From a virus, in the IMG/VR virus record IMGVR_UViG_3300042559_002754, positions 1-26,153 of that record: DNA of 26,153 nt; one strand, 5' to 3'. A program made the translations under genes and the position numbers. The notes beneath the pieces are model-generated. The model made no database searches and had not been told where the DNA came from. It saw only the letters and a program-made list of their open reading frames with translations. This document shows positions 22,075 to 26,153 of the stretch, one piece after another (positions within the stretch are counted from its first letter, which is position 1; every line of letters starts with the position of its first letter).

Positions 22075-24236
22075 TATTCCCCATTACACTTTTTGATAAA
22101 AGGATGCATCATAAATATACTCGCCAAAGGAGCGTCTTGAGAACAACTGCCAATAATTCGATCACTGATTTTAATACAACCTCCTTGATAAACCAAAACA
22201 GGCGCAGGACAAGGGCCTTTTTGACCGCTGTCTGGTATCGGGCAATCTTGACCAGCAAGCAACAAAATAACCCTTTTGTTTAAAAATAAATGTAAAGCAT
22301 CAGAAACATTCACATATTCTGCTTTTGAGTAAACTAAGTTTACATTAGTTACATATTCAATTAAGTTTGATGGATTGTCTTCTTCACCAACAACAGTGTA
22401 ATGATTATCTGTTGTGTAACAAACATAATTGCCACCAACACGCAAAAAAACTAAACCCGGTCCACTTCTTGCTTCTTGATACCTGTGAATATGCGGACCT
22501 TTGGGTTTATTGTCTTTTTGTGGCGCAAAAATCTGAATGCTTTGTTGTTGTGTTTCCTCTTGACTTGCATCATCATTAAAACTCATTTCAAGACCATAGC
22601 CAGTTCGTATTCTAACGAAAGCCTTTTTAGCCTTTGCTTGTGGCGCTCCACCTTCAACACGACATGGTCCACATTGCTCATTTCCTTCATCTGACATTTG
22701 AATCACATGATTGCTTGTGCTTTGAAGCAAAATTCCTCGATTTTTACCTGCAATATTTGGAGGACAACCAACACAATTTGGCTGTGATTCGGTGTGATCA
22801 TTCAATTCAATTTTGTTGCCAGTGGCACTCTTTATTCTTACATAATTTTCTTTGCCACGAAGACCACCTTCAGGCGTTGATTTGTCTGTTTCAACATCAC
22901 TCATTTCAATCGAATGGCCAGTCGCAGACTTCCAATAAGTTCTTCCCAAATACTTATTGTTGCAACCAAAGTCAAATTCACGATCCCAAGTTGGTTCTCC
23001 ACTAGGCTCTTCCACACTATCATCCATAACAAATGCATGCCCAGAAATAGATTGTATCTGTATTCCACTTTGTGGCAAATCGCAACTTGTGTTTTGAGGA
23101 GTTAACGATCCACGATAAGGTCGGCACTCTTGCCTGTGTTTAAAATAAGGATTTGCACCTACTTGTGATTTAAAATATTTTGTTTTTGGAGATGGCGTTC
23201 TTGGATGACCGCCAATAATTTTTCTGTTGCTGACTTTTTCTTCACAACTTATTTCTTCTAATTTTTTCCCTTCAATAGGAGTTAAATTTAAACTTGGATC
23301 TGCATTATATTGAGCATCAGTTTGGGCTTCGTAATCTGGATTAGATGCCAAAGAACCAAATCCTTTTGCATAACGATCAATTTGATTTTGATTGTAAGCA
23401 TCTTCAACACAACTAGTTTCCCCATCAACTATAACATTTCCGCCACATAAAGGATGCGCCCATTGACCTGCATAATGCAAATGGTCATCCTTAAGCATGA
23501 TGTAATTGCCACAACTAGACATTATTTCAAAACGCTTCCACTTGCGATTACATTTAGGGTCGCCATCGACCATTTTTATCATGTGCTTTTCTGGAGTTTT
23601 AAATCCATAAATATTAGGATATGTAATTAATCTCTGAGCTTCTGGATTAGCCGCAAAGTCAATCACTGACGATAAATCATAACCATTATAATTTTCAGTG
23701 TTCCACGGTGGAAAATTCTGAGAGCCATCATTGGCACCAACTAAATATCCTTTTCTTTTGCCTTCATATATTTTGTAATACTCAGGAACATTAAAGCCAA
23801 AATTATGTTCACCATCAGGGCCACGACTTCTGTTCCAAGTTGTGCCAACATAATAAGGCGATTGCCTGCTGCCGTTTTCAAATAAAACACAAAGTATAGA
23901 ACCAGCTGGAGGAACCCATGTCACACCAGAATCGTCAAATCCCCCTAAACAACTTATTGGCTGAGCAAAAGGTAATTGGTCAACTCTCATGTTTTGATCA
24001 TGAAACAAAGGAGAGAAAAATCTAACTCTATTTTGCTTCCAAATATCAATTGTGTCTACACAAAGAGCAGTGTATAAACCAAATTGCATTTGTGCTTGCT
24101 CAACAACATTTGAATTCTCAACTAGCTCTGCACGAACAATTTCACGCATGTCATAATTCATGCCGCCAATTCTACTTTCTATGCTTGCTATTCTTCTTGA
24201 CAAAGCAACTAATTCTTTATGATGCACTAAACTCAT
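22074..24236 (-). CDS. Baseplate spike protein (gp5/gpV/VgrG-like) with repeated tip motifs
   Basis: 720 residues from ATG 24236 (AAAGG upstream). A longer frame to 24338 overlaps the hub gene and has no support. Residues about 1-50 are helical. Residues about 55-135 form the OB-fold (RVRFFSPLFHD, QPISCLGGFDDSGVTWVPPAGSILCVLFENG, YYVGTTWN). Then 'S-x-(S/T)-G-(H/N)-x-(I/F)-x-(M/L)-x-D' motifs recur: SCGNYIMLKDD (241), SISGHAFVMDD (396), SATGHSIEMSD (437), SATGNKIELND (470), STSNHVIQMSD (506). These resemble spike repeats of gpV/VgrG proteins. About 20 Cys are present, with CVGC (488-491) and CGPC (522-525), and an HIH (582-584) that could bind metal. There is no lysozyme domain. It punctures the outer layer of the host. 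Confidence 0.88.
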   Translation of the reverse strand: MSLVHHKELVALSRRIASIESRIGGMNYDMREIVRAELVENSNVVEQAQMQFGLYTALCVDTIDIWKQNRVRFFSPLFHDQNMRVDQLPFAQPISCLGGFDDSGVTWVPPAGSILCVLFENGSRQSPYYVGTTWNRSRGPDGEHNFGFNVPEYYKIYEGKRKGYLVGANDGSQNFPPWNTENYNGYDLSSVIDFAANPEAQRLITYPNIYGFKTPEKHMIKMVDGDPKCNRKWKRFEIMSSCGNYIMLKDDHLHYAGQWAHPLCGGNVIVDGETSCVEDAYNQNQIDRYAKGFGSLASNPDYEAQTDAQYNADPSLNLTPIEGKKLEEISCEEKVSNRKIIGGHPRTPSPKTKYFKSQVGANPYFKHRQECRPYRGSLTPQNTSCDLPQSGIQIQSISGHAFVMDDSVEEPSGEPTWDREFDFGCNNKYLGRTYWKSATGHSIEMSDVETDKSTPEGGLRGKENYVRIKSATGNKIELNDHTESQPNCVGCPPNIAGKNRGILLQSTSNHVIQMSDEGNEQCGPCRVEGGAPQAKAKKAFVRIRTGYGLEMSFNDDASQEETQQQSIQIFAPQKDNKPKGPHIHRYQEARSGPGLVFLRVGGNYVCYTTDNHYTVVGEEDNPSNLIEYVTNVNLVYSKAEYVNVSDALHLFLNKRVILLLAGQDCPIPDSGQKGPCPAPVLVYQGGCIKISDRIIGSCSQDAPLASIFMMHPFIKKCNGE

Positions 24237-24249
24237 TATTTTTTTACCT

Positions 24250-25764
24250 TTATTTCGTGGATTGACCCTGACCCTGACCACTAAAGTTCTGATCAATACT
24301 TCCGCAACCATCACCACCAACAGCTTCGTTGTAATCAATGTCTATGTTTGGTTGAGGTAACATCAATTTAAAACTAGTTGTATAAGAACCATTTTGTATG
24401 TCGTGAGAAACACCAGTTATTTTATATTTTTTATTACTTAAAAGACTGCTGCATGTTGATGTTTGCAACCATGTTGATGTTGCACTGTTTCCATAAAAAA
24501 AGGGATTTATAAAAACTATTGATAAATTCCCTCTTGATACTAAGTACAAAGGATCACTGTAAAAAGGATCGCCAATTATTTTCAAATCGCATTCCCATCC
24601 GGGTTTTCCTCCAGTTCCAGCTGATTGTGCCGCCTGCATATGCGCAGCATTTCCTTGGGCAGATTTTACGCCATGCTCTTCTGGACTTCTAAATGTCCAC
24701 TCATGTTGCATTGTAGAAGGACTGGTTTGAGAACCTACCTTTTGCACATCAGCAGGTGATTTTACATAAACAGGAGTGCCTCCAGAAGATCCGCCAGCAG
24801 TACCACCACCACCCGGAATAAATCCTTTGGGCCAATTTATTGTTGGATTAAAACTTAAAACAGGTGAACAGTTTCCTCCATTTATCACATAAGTAGCAAG
24901 ATGTCCAACACAACATCCTTTTTGAGCATCAGTAGGGTCTTCTTTAATCACTAAACTATTATCACTAGTATTATATAAAAATAATAAACCACGTCCTTCT
25001 TTTGATGTGACAGAAGAAAGCCACATTCTGACCGTAGACAACGCACTTTGTCTGTCCATTGGCCAAATTGCTCTTGGACCGTTTTTTCCACCATCAGATG
25101 CAGCAAATTCTAAACTATCAGGTGCCTGACTGTCGTGCTTTTGAAATGATACTTTGCTAACCCTAACAGTTGGACTATTCATTAATTCTCTTATTGCTGT
25201 TTTCAAATTCATTGGAGAATCAGAAGATCCTTTCGATCCAGATTGCACAATAGATGCATCTTCAGACAAAGGAGTTCCTAATTCTAGTTTAATTTTTACA
25301 TTTCCTCCTTCAAAACTAGTATCAACTCCTGTGAATATCCCACGAAATTTTTTCCCAGCAATTCTACTGGCCGACATAACATTTACAGAACTATTTAAGC
25401 TATCTCTAACTATCCAGCCAAAGTCAAACTGAATATTTGCAAGTTCTTCGTCTTTTTTTGAAGTGGATTTGTTTAATGCTCTGATTATACTTCTATACAT
25501 TGCGCCGCCACTGTCAAGTATTTCAAATTTCGCTCCCAAACCTTGAGAGCCACCTTGGAAACCATAATTAAATGATGTTATTGTGGCTAAATTCACCTTT
25601 GGAGAGGATTGGTTGCCAACTGTTAGTATTTGTCTTTTGTTGTCTCCCGGTCCAGCAGGAAAAGAAAGTTCAACAAAAGGAGAATAAACAAATCCTGCCA
25701 TTTGATCTTTTGGTGTTGAACATGTATATGTTTCAATACATTCTTTTGATGCTTTACAAGCCAT
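24250..25764 (-). CDS. Baseplate hub protein (gp27/gpD-like)
   Basis: 504 residues from ATG 25764 with GAGG upstream. Beta-rich parts typical of tail hub proteins: LATITSFNYGFQGGSQGLGAKF and ILDSGG near the start, NIQFDFGWI (110-118), KIKLEL (157-162), then a helical insert. A Gly/Ser linker (about 316-330) leads to the second half with CDLKIIGDPFYSDP (392-405), LSIVFINPFFYG, and YKITGVSHDIQNGSYTTSFKLML (447-469), the usual final strand pair of hub proteins. The first 15 residues hold three Cys. It should form the trimer that carries the spike encoded next. Confidence 0.83.
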   Translation of the reverse strand: MACKASKECIETYTCSTPKDQMAGFVYSPFVELSFPAGPGDNKRQILTVGNQSSPKVNLATITSFNYGFQGGSQGLGAKFEILDSGGAMYRSIIRALNKSTSKKDEELANIQFDFGWIVRDSLNSSVNVMSASRIAGKKFRGIFTGVDTSFEGGNVKIKLELGTPLSEDASIVQSGSKGSSDSPMNLKTAIRELMNSPTVRVSKVSFQKHDSQAPDSLEFAASDGGKNGPRAIWPMDRQSALSTVRMWLSSVTSKEGRGLLFLYNTSDNSLVIKEDPTDAQKGCCVGHLATYVINGGNCSPVLSFNPTINWPKGFIPGGGGTAGGSSGGTPVYVKSPADVQKVGSQTSPSTMQHEWTFRSPEEHGVKSAQGNAAHMQAAQSAGTGGKPGWECDLKIIGDPFYSDPLYLVSRGNLSIVFINPFFYGNSATSTWLQTSTCSSLLSNKKYKITGVSHDIQNGSYTTSFKLMLPQPNIDIDYNEAVGGDGCGSIDQNFSGQGQGQSTK

Positions 25765-25766
25765 AT

Positions 25767-26093
25767 TTACCTCAAAATAGAATCTGGTAATCTAATATTC
25801 AATCCAGCTTTGAATTTAAAAATATCTATTATATTGTTTGCTTCCATAATCTTCCACCAGAAATCAGGTGTTCCATAAATACTTTTTGAAACCAAATCTG
25901 GTCTGTATTCAGTTCCGGGAGTAACAACATAATATCTATCTCTTTCAGTCATCGGAATGTTGACTTTTTTATAAGTTGCAAATGTCAAAATTTTATTCTC
26001 TGTGTAATAAACAACCGGCGTTTCAGCATATCTGCTTGAAATCGGCACAAATCTCAATGGTGTTGCATCAGATGCCTCAAATAAATTTGCCAT
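25767..26093 (-). CDS. Baseplate wedge protein, gp53/LysM-like
   Basis: 108 residues from ATG 26093 with AAAGGA upstream. The core DRYYVVTPGTEYRPDLVSKS, then IYGTPDFWWKIMEANNI and GLNIRLPDSIL, is the LysM-like fold of T4 gp53-type proteins, which join neighbouring wedges. It is shorter than T4 gp53 (196 residues), holding mainly the LysM-like part. The stop overlaps the SD of the hub gene, indicating a tight operon. Confidence 0.85.
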   Translation of the reverse strand: MANLFEASDATPLRFVPISSRYAETPVVYYTENKILTFATYKKVNIPMTERDRYYVVTPGTEYRPDLVSKSIYGTPDFWWKIMEANNIIDIFKFKAGLNIRLPDSILR

Positions 26094-26103
26094 AATTATT
26101 CCT

Positions 26104-26153
26104 TTAAGGTATAACGCCTGTAAATATTTGATTTGCTCCGGGCAATTTAACTT
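26104..26153 (-). CDS. C-terminal end of a further gene running in from the right edge
   Basis: A frame open from the window edge ends at TAA 26104-26106 and codes for VKLPGANQIFTGVIP, 10 bases before the gp53-like start. Spacing and strand fit the last codons of another baseplate or tail gene, but 15 residues cannot show which one. Confidence 0.45.
   Translation of the reverse strand, partial: VKLPGANQIFTGVIP

Noticed and set aside
24237-24338. N-terminal extension of the spike protein (MITTKLLVV...)
   Set aside because: It overlaps the end of the hub gene in another frame. The ATG at 24236 has an SD-like AAAGG and begins right after the hub stop.

Overview
The window is AT-rich and looks like the late, virion-structure region of a tailed phage with a contractile (myovirus-type) tail, probably a large-genome phage. 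The evidence is a run of baseplate genes on the minus strand: a gp53/LysM-like wedge protein, a gp27-like hub, an OB-fold spike with repeated tip motifs, a gp25 homologue with its EPR motif, a gp6/J-type wedge protein and a very large protein with a P2 gpI-type domain. Collar or fibre-type proteins follow. There are no rRNA or tRNA genes, integrase, insertion sequences or CRISPR arrays. The host cannot be named from this sequence.

Nearly everything is read on the minus strand, from 26153 down to 1. Region A (26153 to 16635) is the baseplate module. Region B (16635 to 7701) holds fibre or appendage proteins: a tail-collar-fibre-like protein, a second fibre-like protein, and three consecutive paralogues that share an N-terminal module with a HHN signature followed by a PKD-like domain. 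The last paralogue carries a huge Pro/Ile/Phe-periodic shaft. A coiled-coil protein and a short GT-A glycosyltransferase-like protein sit among them. Region C (7685 to 2493) is accessory: a DUF115/MAF-like protein, a degenerate GT9-like protein, a small beta-rich protein, a membrane-anchored caspase-like cysteine peptidase, a complete GT9-type glycosyltransferase and several small unknown genes. Inside it is a two-gene island on the plus strand (5999 to 6526) whose start and stop codons overlap those of its minus-strand neighbours. Region D (2445 to 1) holds an MreB/ParM-type actin-like protein, a protein made of two copies of one domain, and a Pro-rich tandem-repeat protein that runs off the window.

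The genes are tightly packed. Four stop/start pairs share one base (TAATG), and most genes have a clear Shine-Dalgarno site. The clearest transcription stop is an intrinsic terminator at about 10557-10579, after the second PKD paralogue. Hairpins cover or abut the ribosome-binding sites of the caspase-like gene and the GT-A gene, which suggests translational control of these two accessory genes.

My working model, which is inference, is that regions A and B build the baseplate and receptor-binding appendages. The scattered sugar-related genes may modify those appendages or the host surface. The caspase-like peptidase and the actin-like protein are the two most unexpected passengers and the best candidates for undescribed biology.
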